In this document: piece after piece, positions 62,946 through 64,000 of the stretch
How positions within the stretch are numbered: position 1 is the first letter of the stretch
Layout: the number at the start of each line of letters is the position of its first letter
Assembly (NCBI GenBank): GCA_965153355.1
Contig: OZ231126.1
Span: 44,206,001-44,270,000, forward strand
Direction: 5' to 3'
DNA length: 64,000 bases
Source: Flaccisagitta enflata
Taxonomy: Eukaryota; Chaetognatha; Sagittoidea; Aphragmophora
The notes under the pieces: model-generated
Told to the model about the DNA's origin: nothing
Databases searched by the model: none
What the model saw: only the letters and a program-made list of their open reading frames with translations
Program-made: the position numbers and the translations under genes

Positions 62946-63200
62946 AACAAGGCCAAGTAGGCCAATAAGGTGCGACGTGGATCTTCAAACGAATGCGTTA
63001 CCCGACCGACCAACCGACCAACCAACCAACCGACCGACCAACGGACACAGCCAGTCATAGAGGTGCTTTGTCGCACCTAAAAAACAAGGCTGGATACATG
63101 ACTACCAAAGTCCCATGCGGGTGGGCAGGAATAGTGATAAAGGGGGTTGACCTAATCATTTTGGCCGCCAATAAACGTCGAAAAAGCTCATGGTGCACCG
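62946..63200 (+). repeat. family C repeat followed by a diverged family A repeat
   Basis: 62946-63081: CAAGGCCAAGTAGGCCAATA, AAGGTGCGACG, and GGTGCTTTGTCGCACCTAAA. Directly after, 63083-63200 begins with AACAAGGCTGGATACATGAC and GCGGGTGGGCAGG but has lost its end. Confidence 0.8.
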
Positions 63201-63309
63201 TGTTGCCTAACAGTGATAGGTAGGAAAAAATGACTCAGCATAGCGACTTATTTTAGGGTGTTATATACATCTAGATGGATGTTACTATACACAAGATTAA
63301 AAATTCTGT

Positions 63310-64000
63310 TGGGATTTATGCGAGAAAATGCCGTAAAAACCTGTAAAATGCCGTAAAAGTGGCATTTTTTTAGCTACATGCACTCTAAAATAGTGACTTT
63401 GGTCAGAAAATGTTCAAACAATGATCATTTTGTATTGAGACACGCTCATGCAACAATTCAAGTCAAGACGACATCACTCGGTATGATTTCATGCCGTAAA
63501 AAGTCGTAAAATGCTGTAAGAACGGCATTTTTTAAATTTACATGGGCTAAAACATAGTGACTCTGGTCAGAAAAAGGTCAAACTATGTTTATTTTGTACT
63601 GGGACACACATACGCAAAAAATCATGTCAAGCAAATTTCTTTCAGTAACATTTCATGCTGTAAAAGTTGTAAAATACCGTAAAAATGGCATTTTCACTAT
63701 TTTATGTATTTTGTGGGCTCAAAAAGAGCCAGTCTAGTCAGAAAATGGTCATACAATATCTAGTTGGCACTTAGACACACTCTTGCAGAAAATCAAGTCA
63801 AGCAGACATCTTCTCATATTATTTTTTGCCGTTAAATACCATCAAATTGGCATTTTTAAATGGTTTTTTGACTGTCACACTCCCAAAAAGCACTGCAATC
63901 ACTTGAAAACTGCTCCACTTGTCAGAAATTATCAAAACAATGATGATTTGATGATAAGACACATTCATGCAACAATTCAAATCAATTTGTTGTCATTCAG
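63310..64000. repeat. degenerate satellite, unit about 165 bp, at least four copies
   Basis: Units share ATGCCGTAAAA, GGCATTTTTT, GTCAGAAAATG, CAAACAATGATCATTTTG and GACACGCTCATGCAA, starting near 63325, 63490, 63650 and 63825. The array continues past the window end. Confidence 0.85.

Overview
The window is metazoan nuclear DNA, most likely from an invertebrate. Its genes are cut into short GT-AG exons (about 65-520 nt) by introns of about 100 nt to 4 kb. It carries an orthologue of CTCF, a protein known from bilaterian animals, and it is crowded with microsatellites, minisatellites and small DNA transposons. I cannot name the phylum from sequence alone. The gene models below were spliced by hand. 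Every listed exon junction keeps the reading frame, which is the main evidence for them.

Layout. (1) 1086-4259 (+): 3' part of an hnRNP A/B-like protein with two RRMs and a Gly/Asn/Tyr-rich tail. (2) 4.3-13.7 kb: no gene recognised; interspersed repeats, inverted-terminal-repeat elements and a cluster of about 1.0-1.3 kb composite elements. (3) 13736-29231 (-): a complete CTCF model of 18 coding exons and 1093 codons, with 11 zinc fingers, a YDF tripeptide upstream of them and an AT-hook-like motif downstream. Its introns hold a 71-bp satellite, a 1.8-kb TTG-rich satellite and many mobile repeats. (4) 29.2-31.8 kb: a 2.5-kb head-to-head intergenic region shared by CTCF and the next gene. (5) 31780-37869 (+): a complete WDR53-like WD40 protein (450 aa). 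(6) 38063-45483 (-): a single-pass membrane protein with a small Cys-rich ectodomain and a long cytoplasmic tail rich in tyrosine motifs (several YxxL, one NPxY); its N-terminus was not found. It ends only 193 bp from the WDR53 stop codon, tail to tail. (7) 46-50.7 kb: repeats, including a second 71-bp minisatellite. (8) 50758-53218 (+): a three-exon globin (244 aa). (9) 56411-60938 (-): C-terminal six exons of a multi-pass membrane protein that I do not recognise. (10) 61-64 kb: inverted-repeat elements and a degenerate satellite.

The most unusual feature is a superfamily of interspersed repeats present in dozens of copies. Most families share a head (ACAAGGCC...), a CCGACCGACGGAC-like stretch and an A-rich end. 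Each family has its own stem, formed by an internal arm and a terminal hairpin; the stem sequence changes between families but the complementarity is kept. The cores differ: plain unique sequence, GAAT repeats, a 10-13 bp satellite, 150-bp units or a 71-bp minisatellite. The genes do not form a functional unit. CTCF and the hnRNP act in the nucleus, WDR53-like proteins are usually linked to CUL4-DDB1 ubiquitin ligases, and the rest are membrane or haem proteins.
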